This document shows positions 24,984-34,398 of a stretch of 64,000 nt of DNA, piece after piece. The stretch lies in contig NZ_JBHTBR010000005.1 in NCBI RefSeq assembly GCF_042665075.1, forward strand, positions 434,001 to 498,000, read 5' to 3'. The notes beneath the pieces were generated by a model. That model searched no databases. It was not told where the DNA came from and saw only the letters and a program-made list of their open reading frames with translations. Both the position numbers and the translations under genes were made by a program. Numbering within the stretch: the first letter of the stretch is position 1; each line of letters begins with the position of its first letter. Source of the stretch: Hirschia litorea (GTDB lineage Bacteria > Pseudomonadota > Alphaproteobacteria > Caulobacterales > Hyphomonadaceae).

Positions 24984-27854
24984 CTAATGCGCTTCATTCC
25001 ATGAATGCGCAGCTTCAGCTTCCACCAATAGCGGAACAGATAAATCCATCACTGGAAATGTTGCTGTTTCCATGATTTTTTTCACCAGCTTAATCGTCTT
25101 TTCTGCCTCAGCTTTTGGCGCTTCAAAGATCAATTCATCATGTACTTGCAACAGCATTTTAGCTTGCAGACCCGATTTTTCTAAAGCCGCTGGCATTTTC
25201 ACCATCGCCCGCTTGATAATATCCGCCGCAGATCCCTGCAAAGGCGCATTAATGGCTTGGCGTTCAGCAAAACCTCGCTCTGGGCCTTTGCCATTTATCC
25301 CCTTCATCCAAATGCGGCGACCAAAGGCTGTTTCCACATACCCTTTCTCGCGGGCAAAGGCTTTCATCTCATCCATATATTTCAATATGCCGGGGAATTT
25401 CGCATTATAGGCCTTGATATATTCAGACGCTTCTCCACGTGGAATACCCAATTGCCGCGCCAACCCAAACGCAGATATTCCATAGATAATCCCAAAATTG
25501 ATCGCCTTGGCTTTGCGCCTAATCATTGGGTCCATGCCCTCAATCGGCACACCAAACATTTCCGATGCCGTCATGGCGTGGATGTCGAGATCATTGTTGA
25601 ACGCATCTTTCAGCGAGTCGATATTTCCAATATGTGCCAATAATCGCAGCTCAATCTGTGAATAGTCCGCCGCGATCAGCACATTGCCCTCTTGCGCCAC
25701 AAAAGCCGCCCTTATCTTACGTCCCTCTTCGGTACGGATAGGAATGTTCTGCAAATTCGGGTCAGAGGATGACAAACGCCCTGTTTGTGCGCCCACCAAA
25801 TTAAAGCTTGTATGCACGCGCCCTGTTTGCGGATTAATGCACTCGCCCAGCGCGTCTGTGTAAGTTGATTTCAATTTTGAAAGAGAGCGCCACCCCAGCA
25901 ACGCTTTGGGAAATTCATACCCCTCCGCTGCAAGGTCTTCTAGCGCATCAGCACCCGTAGCCCATGCACCCGTTTTGGTTTTCTTCCCGCCTGGCAGCTC
26001 CATTTCGCCAAACAAAATTTCACCAATCTGTTTCGGGCTACCCATGTTAAACTCGCGTCCTGCAAGTTCAAATGCTTCAGCTTCATATTGAGCCATGCGC
26101 TGTGCAAAATCGCCGGACAATCGCGACAATGTTTCCCGCTCGACAAATATCCCAGCGCGTTCCATTTGCGCAACAACAGGCACCATAGGCCGCTCAATCG
26201 TTTCATAAAGCGTCGCCATGCCTTCCGCAGACAGGCGCGGTTTAAGCAATGCCCATAGGCGCAGCGTCACATCCGCATCTTCCGCCGCATATTTCGTAGC
26301 TTCGCCCACTGACACCTTATCAAAGGTGATCTGCTTCTTGCCCGTCCCAGCCACATCTTTAAACGCGATAGGCTTGTGATTGAAATGCAGCTCCGCCAGT
26401 GCATCCATGCCATGACCATGCAAACCCGCCTCAAGCGTGGCTGAAATCAGCATTGTATCATCCACAGGGGATGGCAAAATCGGCGCACCCAGCACCTCCA
26501 TGCCAGCACGATAAAATACGTTGATATCGTATTTAAAATTCTGCCCCACTTTTAAAATAGAAGGGTCTTCCAGCATGGGCTTTAAAATTTCCAATGCCAG
26601 TTTCATATCCATTTGCTCAGGCCGTCCATCGCCTAGCAAGTCCCCATCACCCGTATGGCCTAGCGGAATATAGCACGCATCATTTGGCCCCAATGCCAAT
26701 GAGACGCCCACCAAATTCGCCGCTACAGAATCCAACCCATCGGTTTCGGTATCAACCCCAATCACACCCACTGCAGAAGCACGCGCCATCCATTCGCGTA
26801 AATCCTCGGGCGCAATCACAGTCACATATTTAGAGGCATCAATCGCTTCAGCACTCGCCGCCACAGGCATGCTCGCATCCACACCGCCTTCACTTGCCGC
26901 ACTCGCAGTCGGCGCTGCACCATTGCCTATTTTTTCCTGCACGCGCCGCGTAATGGTACGAAACTCCATTTCATCAAGAAACGGCACAAGCTCTTCAAGC
27001 TTTGGCTCACACACACCAAATTCTTCAATCGCAACAGGCACAGGCGTATGCACATCCAGCGTCACCAATTTATGCGAGATACGCGCATCATCCGCATACT
27101 GATAAAGGTTTTCGTGGCGCTTAAATGTTAAAAGCTCATGCGGCTTATTCTTCTTATCTGGCGCATGCTCACTCGAAAATTTAAGCAAGCCTTCAAGATC
27201 ACCAAAAGCATTGATTAATTGCGCGGCGGTTTTCAATCCAATTCCCGGAACACCCGGCACATTATCAACGCTATCGCCTGCAAGCGCTTGCACATGCGTC
27301 ACGCGATCTGGTGCCACGCCAAATTTATCCATCACCGCATCAAACGATAAATGCCGATCTTTCATTGTATCCAGCATCGACACTTTATCTGTGACGAGCT
27401 GCATCAAATCCTTATCTGATGAGATAATCGTCACGCGCGCGCCTTTTTCTTCCGCAATACGCGCATAGGCAGCGATCAAATCATCTGCCTCATAATTTTC
27501 TAATTCAATCGCTGGTGTCCCGAATGCAATGGCAGCACGCCGCACCAGCGGAAATTGCGGCACTAAGTCTTCAGGCGCAGGCGGGCGCTGCGCTTTATAG
27601 CGCGCATCTAAATCATTTCGGAAAGTTTTGCTGGACGCATCAAAGATACATGCAAAATGCGTTGCTTCATCCTTGCCCTTTGTATCTTCAAGCAGCTTAA
27701 ACAACATATTACAAAAGCCAGACACAGCCCCAACCGGTAAGCCATCAGATTTGCGCGTTAAAGGCGGCAAAGCATGAAATGCGCGGAATATATATCCCGA
27801 AGCATCCACCAACATTACATGGCTATCTTCGTTGAGTTCGCGTGTCACAGGCAT
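24984..27854 (-). CDS. polA: DNA polymerase I
   Basis: A 956-residue PolA with all three domains. The 5'-3' exonuclease part (about 12-300) contains DASGYIFRAFHALP and NYEADDLIA. The 3'-5' proofreading domain (about 345-540) keeps VDTETDGLDS, so its metal-binding Asp and Glu are present. The polymerase domain (about 570-956) contains motif A DYSQIELRLLAH, motif B RRKAKAINFGIIYG and motif C QVHDELIFE. It fills gaps in repair and removes Okazaki primers. An AAAGGAG ribosome-binding site precedes ATG 27854. It is divergent from kdsB. Confidence 0.97.
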   Translation of the reverse strand: MPVTRELNEDSHVMLVDASGYIFRAFHALPPLTRKSDGLPVGAVSGFCNMLFKLLEDTKGKDEATHFACIFDASSKTFRNDLDARYKAQRPPAPEDLVPQFPLVRRAAIAFGTPAIELENYEADDLIAAYARIAEEKGARVTIISSDKDLMQLVTDKVSMLDTMKDRHLSFDAVMDKFGVAPDRVTHVQALAGDSVDNVPGVPGIGLKTAAQLINAFGDLEGLLKFSSEHAPDKKNKPHELLTFKRHENLYQYADDARISHKLVTLDVHTPVPVAIEEFGVCEPKLEELVPFLDEMEFRTITRRVQEKIGNGAAPTASAASEGGVDASMPVAASAEAIDASKYVTVIAPEDLREWMARASAVGVIGVDTETDGLDSVAANLVGVSLALGPNDACYIPLGHTGDGDLLGDGRPEQMDMKLALEILKPMLEDPSILKVGQNFKYDINVFYRAGMEVLGAPILPSPVDDTMLISATLEAGLHGHGMDALAELHFNHKPIAFKDVAGTGKKQITFDKVSVGEATKYAAEDADVTLRLWALLKPRLSAEGMATLYETIERPMVPVVAQMERAGIFVERETLSRLSGDFAQRMAQYEAEAFELAGREFNMGSPKQIGEILFGEMELPGGKKTKTGAWATGADALEDLAAEGYEFPKALLGWRSLSKLKSTYTDALGECINPQTGRVHTSFNLVGAQTGRLSSSDPNLQNIPIRTEEGRKIRAAFVAQEGNVLIAADYSQIELRLLAHIGNIDSLKDAFNNDLDIHAMTASEMFGVPIEGMDPMIRRKAKAINFGIIYGISAFGLARQLGIPRGEASEYIKAYNAKFPGILKYMDEMKAFAREKGYVETAFGRRIWMKGINGKGPERGFAERQAINAPLQGSAADIIKRAMVKMPAALEKSGLQAKMLLQVHDELIFEAPKAEAEKTIKLVKKIMETATFPVMDLSVPLLVEAEAAHSWNEAH

Positions 27855-28061
27855 AGAAGCGTCTCCTTTGAGGCGCTAAGATGTAACAGGGTTTGCCAGC
27901 AGGGAAAGTGGTAAGGTTAATACTTGTGGTGAAAAACACCATTTACGGCCCTAAATATGTAAGCCCACGCCTTACATAGAGTTGACTTTCAAGGCACAAT
28001 TGCCAACACCCAAAGCACGTTACACCCTTAACAACCCACATACCGCCTGCGAGATTAGCCT

Positions 28062-28889
28062 GTGAAATCACTTATCGTTATTCCATCACGTTATGCCTCC
28101 AAGCGCTTTCCAGCAAAGCCACTCCATAAAATCGCAGGCCACACCTTATTATCACGCGTCGTAAATATCGCTCAAAGAGTGTGCGCAGCTGATAGTAAAG
28201 TCTCCTATGTTGTCGCCACAGATGACACGCGGATTGAGGCGCACGCAAAAGAAATTGGCGCACCTGTTGTCATGACAGACCCAAATCTTGCCTCGGGTAC
28301 GGATCGCGCCCTCGCTGCCACGAATATTTTCAAAGCTGATGCTGATTTTATCGTAAACCTTCAAGGCGATGCTCCTTTTACGCCGCCTGAGCACGTCCAC
28401 GCGATCATCAATGCAGGCAAAACGAGCCGCGCTGATGTCGTCACCCCCGTTTTGCAAATGCCGTGGGATGCGCTTGATATCATGCGTGAACAAAAGCAAA
28501 TCCAACCCTTTTCCGGCACGTCTTGCGTTAGGCGCAGAGATGGAGAAGCCTTATGGTTTTCCAAAAACATCCTACCCGCTATCCGCAAAGAAGACGCACT
28601 TCGTAGCTCAGCCCCCTTATCTCCTGTTTGGCGTCATATTGGTCTTTATGGCTATACCCGCGCCGCATTAGCCCGTTTCACCTCACTGCCTGAAGGCTAT
28701 TATGAAAAGCTCGAAGGCTTAGAGCAGCTTCGTTTCCTCGAAAACGGTATGCGCATCATGACAGTCGCAGTCCAAACAGGGCCAAATGCAATGTGGGGTG
28801 TAGATACTTTAGACGATGCAGAACACGCAGAAAAACTCATCGCTCAACATGGTGATCCCCTAGATATGCCGACAGAGAACAAGGCTTAA
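28062..28889 (+). CDS. kdsB: 3-deoxy-manno-octulosonate cytidylyltransferase
   Basis: A 275-residue CMP-Kdo synthetase. VIPSRYASKRFPAKPL is the CTP loop, VATDDTRIEAHA follows, and NLQGDAPFTPPEH carries the substrate-binding QGD motif. It activates Kdo for lipid A glycosylation, an essential step in Gram-negative LPS synthesis. It starts with GTG at 28062. The next gene begins 3 bases after its stop, and kdsD lies one gene further on, forming a Kdo cluster. Confidence 0.94.
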   Translation: MKSLIVIPSRYASKRFPAKPLHKIAGHTLLSRVVNIAQRVCAADSKVSYVVATDDTRIEAHAKEIGAPVVMTDPNLASGTDRALAATNIFKADADFIVNLQGDAPFTPPEHVHAIINAGKTSRADVVTPVLQMPWDALDIMREQKQIQPFSGTSCVRRRDGEALWFSKNILPAIRKEDALRSSAPLSPVWRHIGLYGYTRAALARFTSLPEGYYEKLEGLEQLRFLENGMRIMTVAVQTGPNAMWGVDTLDDAEHAEKLIAQHGDPLDMPTENKA

Positions 28890-28892
28890 TCC

Positions 28893-29543
28893 ATGCGCGA
28901 TATATATATTGTTCGTCACGGCAATACATTTGATAAGGGCGATGTTGTTACACGTGTCGGTGCGCGCACCGATTTGCCGCTTTCTCTTTCAGGCCAAGCT
29001 CAAGCCGATGCTCTTGCTGCACATTTTTCTGTATCCGTCTCAGGATTTGAGAAAATCTATTGCAGCCCGCTAAAGCGCACACGCGAAACCGCCGCCGCAA
29101 TTTTAAGCCAGCAAGCATCTGACGCATACGACCTTGAAGCACTCGAATTCTTGCGCGAGATCGACTATGGACCAGACGAGAACCAGCCCGAAAGCACCGT
29201 CCTAGCACGCATAGGTCAGGATGCCCTCACAGCGTGGGAAAATCATGCCATTCCACCCGATGGCTGGCAGGTTAATCCTCAGCAAATCATTGCTGCGTGG
29301 AAAGATTTATTTACACAAATCGCCCGCCTGCCTCTGCCAGAAACAGGCCCTGCAACGCCTGTTCTTATCGTCACATCAAACGGTGTTGCCCGTTTTGCCC
29401 TGCAAGCTGCAAATGACACCAATGGCTATGAATTAAAGCTGAAAACAGGCGCTTACGGCATCGTCCGTGTACAGACAATAGACAATAAAACGCACGCCCA
29501 AGTGCTTGACTGGAACCTAAGACCAGCCCCATCTGATAGTTAA
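28893..29543 (+). CDS. Histidine phosphatase family protein
   Basis: A 216-residue phosphoglycerate-mutase-like phosphatase. The catalytic VRHGNT motif lies at residues 7-12, and a second basic site is visible as CSPLKRTRETA; the acid Glu in LREIDYG and a late SNGVARF block replace the usual GHG motif. It lies between kdsB and kdsD, so it could remove phosphate from a Kdo-pathway intermediate or act as a house-cleaning phosphatase. KdsC, the usual Kdo-8-phosphate phosphatase, is of a different fold and is not in this window; whether this protein substitutes for it is inference. Confidence 0.85.
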   Translation: MRDIYIVRHGNTFDKGDVVTRVGARTDLPLSLSGQAQADALAAHFSVSVSGFEKIYCSPLKRTRETAAAILSQQASDAYDLEALEFLREIDYGPDENQPESTVLARIGQDALTAWENHAIPPDGWQVNPQQIIAAWKDLFTQIARLPLPETGPATPVLIVTSNGVARFALQAANDTNGYELKLKTGAYGIVRVQTIDNKTHAQVLDWNLRPAPSDS

Positions 29544-29575
29544 ATTGAAATCATAAAGTAGAGTGTGATCCCACC

Positions 29576-30553
29576 ATGACATCTTCTTCAAACACAGCCT
29601 CCAATGCCGACATAGCGACAGCCCGCCGCGTCCTCTCAATGGAAGCTGAAGCCTTGAATTTAATGGCAAATTCTCTGGATGATCGCTTTGTTCAAGCAGT
29701 TGAAACCTGCCTTGGCGCAACAGGCCGCGTCATTGTTTCTGGGGTTGGGAAATCAGGTCATGTCGCCCGAAAAATCGCAGCAACTTTAGCCTCCACAGGT
29801 ACACCCTCTATATTCGTTCACCCCACAGAAGCGTCCCATGGTGACCTTGGCATGATTGCAAAAGGTGATGTTGTGATTGCCATGTCACGTTCGGGTGAAA
29901 CCAGCGAATTATCAGATATTATCCACTATACGCGCCGCTTCCAAATCCCGCTCATCTCCATTTGTGCAAAAGCAGAATCCACGCTCGCAAAAGCTGCGGA
30001 TATCTCCTTGCTAATCCCTGATGGCCCTGAAGCATGCTCACTAACCTCCGCGCCCACCACATCTACCACCCTCACCATCGCTTTAGGCGATGCTTTAGCG
30101 GTTGCTTTGCTTGAACGTAAGGGTTTCAAAGCTGAAGATTTCCGCGTTTTCCACCCCGGCGGAAAACTCGGCGCGATGCTCAAAACAGTCACGGATCTCA
30201 TGCATACAGGGGATGAACTTCCCCTCGTTCAAACAGGTGCAACCCTGTCAGAAGCGCTCAATGTTTTGTCTCAAAAAGGATGGGGATGTGTCGGCATTAC
30301 GGATGCAAACGGCGCATTTATCGGTATGCTCACAGACGGAGATGTCCGCCGTCTCGTCACCTCAGGCAAGACAGTCTCTACCGTTGATGAAGCCATGACA
30401 CGCTCGCCCATCACAGCGAACACAAAAACACTCGCCTCCACCCTCCTTAATACATTGAATGAAAAGCGCTTTACGCAAATGTTCATCCTTGAGGATAACA
30501 AACCTGTCGGCGTTATTCATATGCATGACCTATTGAAAGCAGGCGTGAGCTAA
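29576..30553 (+). CDS. kdsD: Arabinose-5-phosphate isomerase (KdsD/KpsF)
   Basis: A 325-residue SIS-CBS protein. The SIS domain (about 40-180) contains GVGKSGHVARKIAATLASTG and SRSGETSEL. Two CBS repeats fill the C-terminus (about 210-325). FHPGGKLG is the conserved linker between them. It converts ribulose-5-phosphate to arabinose-5-phosphate, the first step of Kdo synthesis. It follows kdsB and the phosphatase on the same strand, so the three genes probably share a transcript. Confidence 0.94.
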   Translation: MTSSSNTASNADIATARRVLSMEAEALNLMANSLDDRFVQAVETCLGATGRVIVSGVGKSGHVARKIAATLASTGTPSIFVHPTEASHGDLGMIAKGDVVIAMSRSGETSELSDIIHYTRRFQIPLISICAKAESTLAKAADISLLIPDGPEACSLTSAPTTSTTLTIALGDALAVALLERKGFKAEDFRVFHPGGKLGAMLKTVTDLMHTGDELPLVQTGATLSEALNVLSQKGWGCVGITDANGAFIGMLTDGDVRRLVTSGKTVSTVDEAMTRSPITANTKTLASTLLNTLNEKRFTQMFILEDNKPVGVIHMHDLLKAGVS

Positions 30554-30631
30554 GCCTCTCTCATTTTCCAAATTGGCCTTCCCTTATCCGCTTTTTTGTG
30601 TTCCCTTTTTCACAATTAAGCGGGGTCAATT

Positions 30632-31816
30632 ATGAAACAAATCATTTGCACACTTCTAAGTGCCGTCGCCATCAGTGCAGCTGCCTGCTCCCAGCAGGAC
30701 ACACCGCCGCCTGAAACCAGCACGACACCAAGTCCAACTGTCCAAACAGACCACACCCAACAACCACTCCATCTGCCCGTTCCGCGCGCAGGTGTTGTTG
30801 AGGATAGATTTGCGGGTTTAGCCCTGACTTGTCTGCATCAAGAATACCCCAACAAAGTCTCTATTGTCCTCGATCAAGATAGCGATTCAAAGCCACCTTC
30901 GCAGTTATTTCCCGCGTTTTACGGCTGCTTTGATTGGCATTCATCCGTACACGGACACTGGCTTCTCACACGCATTCTAACCGTCGATCCTGACACACCC
31001 TTGCGCACGCTTATTATTCAAGAATTAGACAAAAGTTTCACGCCAGAAAACCTTGCTGGAGAGGTGGAGTATTTCTCCACAAACGGCAAAGGTGCCTTCG
31101 AACGTCCTTATGGCCGCGCGTGGTTTTTGCAATTAGTCGCCGAACTTCACACGAGTGAAGACCCCAAAATGCAAGAATGGCGCAACATATTGCAGCCATT
31201 GGAAAAAATCATTGTTGAGCAAACCCAAACCTGGCTCAAATCACTCGCTTACCCGATCCGATCCGGCACACATAACCAATCATCTTTTGCCTTTGGTTTA
31301 ATGCTCGATTATGCCCGCACGATAGGCAATTCAGACTTTGAAAAATCTCTCTCGGACAGCGCAATGCGCTTCCACGAGAATGACATAAATTGCCCGCTTA
31401 CATACGAGCCTTCTGGAGAAGATTTCCTCTCTCCTTGCCTCATGGAAGCAGACCTTATGCGCCGCATCATGCCTCAAAACACATTCGCGACATGGCTTAG
31501 CGCCTTCCTTCCCGATATTCCTGAAGATGGTAGCGCGGACTGGCTGGCACCGGGTATCGTTTTGGATGCTACCGACGGAAAACTTGTCCACTTGGATGGC
31601 GTAAACCTCTCGCGCGCTTGGGCATTGGAAGGTATTGCGTCCGCTCTACCAGCAGATGATGCAAGACGCGCAAGCTTGCTGGCATCCGCCCAATTGCACA
31701 CAGAAAAAGGTATCGCTTCTGTTTCAGATGAACACTATTCAGGAAGCCATTGGCTCGGCAGTTTCGCGACATACCTAACCACTAAACGCGGCATCGCATC
31801 CGCTGCCTCAGAATGA
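30632..31816 (+). CDS. DUF2891 lipoprotein
   Basis: A 394-residue protein with a lipoprotein signal: a short hydrophobic N-terminus ending SAAAC, with Cys19 as the lipid attachment site, then a Pro/Thr linker. The body matches DUF2891: FPAFYGCFDWHSSVHGHW, FERPYGRAWFLQL, SGTHNQSSFAFGL and HWLGSFATYL are recognisable family blocks, rich in His and Trp. The fold is predicted to be an alpha-barrel; no activity is established. It overlaps the Nramp gene by 4 bases (ATGA), linking it to the metal transporter and 5-oxoprolinase genes that follow. Confidence 0.85.
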   Translation: MKQIICTLLSAVAISAAACSQQDTPPPETSTTPSPTVQTDHTQQPLHLPVPRAGVVEDRFAGLALTCLHQEYPNKVSIVLDQDSDSKPPSQLFPAFYGCFDWHSSVHGHWLLTRILTVDPDTPLRTLIIQELDKSFTPENLAGEVEYFSTNGKGAFERPYGRAWFLQLVAELHTSEDPKMQEWRNILQPLEKIIVEQTQTWLKSLAYPIRSGTHNQSSFAFGLMLDYARTIGNSDFEKSLSDSAMRFHENDINCPLTYEPSGEDFLSPCLMEADLMRRIMPQNTFATWLSAFLPDIPEDGSADWLAPGIVLDATDGKLVHLDGVNLSRAWALEGIASALPADDARRASLLASAQLHTEKGIASVSDEHYSGSHWLGSFATYLTTKRGIASAASE

Positions 31817-33024
31817 AACTGCGTATTGGCCCAGGAGCATTAGTTGCCGCTGCTTTTATAGGTCCCGGCACTGTCACAGCCTGCACGCTTGCAGGTGCTA
31901 ATTTTGGTTATGCCCTTATTTGGGCGCTGGTGTTTGCCACGCTTGCCACGATTATTTTGCAAGATATGGCAGCCCGCCTTGGCGTTGGTGCTAAATTAGG
32001 ACTGGGTGAAGCGCTCATGCGTAACACGTCCAACCCTATGCTTAAAATGGCATCCGCAATATTGGTATTTGCGGCCCTCGCTATCGGCAATGCAGCGTAT
32101 GAAGCCGGCAATTTATCCGGCGGTGCATTGGGGCTTCAAGCGATATTGGGACCAAGCGGGCCAGATAGATCTATCATTTTACTCTGTATCGCCCTCATCG
32201 CGGGTGGCCTGCTTCTTTATGGGAAGTACAAGCTGTTAGAGCGTATTTTGGTCGGCCTTGTTTTAGTCATGAGTGCTGCCTTCCTAATCGCGGCATGTAT
32301 TGTAAAGCCGGATATATCTCAATTTGCATCCGGCCTTATCCCCCGCATTCCAGACGGCGGCACGCTCACAGCCATCGCCCTAATCGGCACAACAATCGTG
32401 CCTTATAATTTGTTCCTCCATGCCGCCACAGCGCGTGAACGCTGGGGCCCGAATGGTGATATCCAAGCCGCACGTTCAGATACGATTCTATCTGTTGGTT
32501 TGGGCGGGCTAGTCTCCATACTCATCCTCACCACCGCCGCCGCTTCTATGTTTAAATCAGGCCTCGGCATTAGCAGCGCCGCTGATCTAGCGCGCTCTAT
32601 AGAGCCAGTCTTTGGTGCCGGCGCAAAATATCTCATTGGGATAGGTCTTTTCGGCGCGGGCCTGACATCCGCCATCACTGCCCCGCTCGCAACGGCTTAT
32701 GTCATCACCGAAATATGGCCCACATCAGATGATGCTCAGAAAAAACGCATCTTCCGTATCACAGCATTAAGTGTGCTTTTAATTGGGGTTCTATTTAGCC
32801 TTACAAGCATAAGTCCAATCTCACTCATCCTCATTGCGCAAACAGCGAATGGGCTACTTTTACCCATTATCGCCAGCTTCCTGCTTGTCATAATGAACAA
32901 AAAATCCCTGCTGGGCGCGCACACCAATACGCTTAAAACCAATATTGCTGGCGGCTTGGTGGTAATAATAACCCTTGGCTTGGGCTTGCGCGGAATCGCG
33001 AGAGCGTTTTCAATAGACATATGA
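31813..33024 (+). CDS. Nramp-family divalent metal transporter
   Basis: A 403-residue inner-membrane protein with about eleven hydrophobic segments. FIGPGTVTACTLAGANFGYAL resembles the first helix, where the usual DPGN metal motif is GPGT here, and helix 6 reads IGTTIVPYNLFLHA with the conserved Pro-Tyr-Asn-Leu. The missing Asp-Pro-Gly-Asn suggests a substrate other than typical Mn2+/Fe2+, as in the YcsG-like branch of the family encoded with 5-oxoprolinase genes. It overlaps the genes on both sides by 4 bases. Confidence 0.85.
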   Translation: MKLRIGPGALVAAAFIGPGTVTACTLAGANFGYALIWALVFATLATIILQDMAARLGVGAKLGLGEALMRNTSNPMLKMASAILVFAALAIGNAAYEAGNLSGGALGLQAILGPSGPDRSIILLCIALIAGGLLLYGKYKLLERILVGLVLVMSAAFLIAACIVKPDISQFASGLIPRIPDGGTLTAIALIGTTIVPYNLFLHAATARERWGPNGDIQAARSDTILSVGLGGLVSILILTTAAASMFKSGLGISSAADLARSIEPVFGAGAKYLIGIGLFGAGLTSAITAPLATAYVITEIWPTSDDAQKKRIFRITALSVLLIGVLFSLTSISPISLILIAQTANGLLLPIIASFLLVIMNKKSLLGAHTNTLKTNIAGGLVVIITLGLGLRGIARAFSIDI

Positions 33025-33785
33025 CACGTATGATCGACCTCAATGCCGACCTTGGCGAAGGGTGCGGAGATGATGCAGGGCTTATGCCCTATATTTCAAG
33101 CTGCAATATAGCGTGTGGTGGTCATGCAGGGGATGCTGAAAGTATGGCGGAAGCAGTTATGCTCGCCAAACTCAACAATGTACGCATTGGTGCCCACCCC
33201 TCCTATCCCGACCGAGAAAATTTTGGCCGCACATCAATGACGATGCGCGATATTGATCTTGAAACCAATCTTCTTGATCAAATGAGCACCCTTAAAAAAG
33301 CAGCTGTGCATTATGGCGTGCCAATCGTCCATGTAAAACCGCATGGCGCACTTTATAATGATGCATTAACATCAGAAAAATTGGCTTGGATTGTTGTATG
33401 TTCGGCGCGTGAAATCTTTCCACACGCCGCAATTATGGGCATGCCAAACAGCAAGCTCGAATTGGTCGCAAAACAACAAAATCGTCATTTTATCCGTGAA
33501 GGATTTGCCGATCGCAGATACACAGATGCAGGCCAACTCGTACCGCGTGTGCGCGACGGCGCGATGATTGATTCAGATTTGGAGCGTTGTGCTCAAGCGC
33601 TCGCATTGGCTGAAGGCGAACTTATTCAAACAGACACAGGCAACACACTCTCGCTCAATATTGATAGTATCTGTATTCATGGCGACACCCCAAATGCGGT
33701 TCAGAGCGCTCGCTATATTAAACGCGCTTTGGAAATAGCCAGTTTCACAGTCCAAGCACACATTCATGGCACGTCAACTTCTTAA
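33021..33785 (+). CDS. pxpA: 5-oxoprolinase subunit PxpA (LamB/YcsF)
   Basis: A 254-residue LamB/YcsF protein. The N-terminal IDLNADLGEGCGDDAGL and ISSCNIACGGHAGD blocks are the family signature, and VKPHGALYND and EGFADRRYTDAGQLVPR follow. With PxpB and PxpC it forms an ATP-dependent 5-oxoprolinase that opens 5-oxoproline, a damage product of glutamine and glutamate, to glutamate. It overlaps the Nramp gene by 4 bases and pxpB by 20. Confidence 0.94.
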   Translation: MTRMIDLNADLGEGCGDDAGLMPYISSCNIACGGHAGDAESMAEAVMLAKLNNVRIGAHPSYPDRENFGRTSMTMRDIDLETNLLDQMSTLKKAAVHYGVPIVHVKPHGALYNDALTSEKLAWIVVCSAREIFPHAAIMGMPNSKLELVAKQQNRHFIREGFADRRYTDAGQLVPRVRDGAMIDSDLERCAQALALAEGELIQTDTGNTLSLNIDSICIHGDTPNAVQSARYIKRALEIASFTVQAHIHGTSTS

Positions 33786-34398
33786 TTGTTTGCAGATCGC
33801 TGATGATCTCATCTCTATCACTTACCCCCCCTCATTAAACCGCACTGCGATTGCCGCGTCTTTGCGTGCCCTGCCTCATTTTAAAGAGGTCGTTGAGGGC
33901 ATTGATAGTATTTGCGTTCAATTTGATCCGCTCACTCAGAATGCACAAACGCTTTTGGCAATGCTGCAAAAAACAGCCGCACACATATCAGATGCACCTC
34001 AAGCAAACCCAGACACATTCACCATCCCAATAGATTATAGTCCAAGTGCAGCCCCCGACTTAGATCAAGTGTGTGAAAGTCTGGGTATTGATCGCACCGC
34101 ATTTATCACGGCCCACACAAGTAAAACTTACCCGATTGAGATAATCGGTTTCACCCCTGGTTTTGCATACATAAGTGGCGCTGATTGGAATATCCCGCGC
34201 CTCAAACAACCGCGCATTCGTGTGCCTGCTGGTTCAATCGGAATAGCTGGGGGATATACTGGTATTTACGCCCTTGAAGGACCGGGCGGCTGGCCTCTCA
34301 TAGGACGCACTCACGCAACCCTTTTTGATGCCGCGCAAGATGACCCCTTCATATTAAAAGCGGGCATGCAAGTTAAGTTTGAGGCGGTAAAATCATGA
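33766..34398 (+). CDS. pxpB: 5-oxoprolinase subunit PxpB (KipI-like)
   Basis: A 210-residue carboxyltransferase domain of the KipI/PxpB type. EIIGFTPGFAYISGAD, RLKQPRIRVPAGSIGIAGGYTG and PGGWPLIGRT are the conserved blocks. It is a subunit of 5-oxoprolinase together with PxpA and PxpC. Its start lies 20 bases inside pxpA, and its end overlaps pxpC by 4 bases. The Bacillus homologue KipI was named for inhibiting a kinase, but the neighbours here favour the enzyme role. Confidence 0.93.
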   Translation: MARQLLNCLQIADDLISITYPPSLNRTAIAASLRALPHFKEVVEGIDSICVQFDPLTQNAQTLLAMLQKTAAHISDAPQANPDTFTIPIDYSPSAAPDLDQVCESLGIDRTAFITAHTSKTYPIEIIGFTPGFAYISGADWNIPRLKQPRIRVPAGSIGIAGGYTGIYALEGPGGWPLIGRTHATLFDAAQDDPFILKAGMQVKFEAVKS

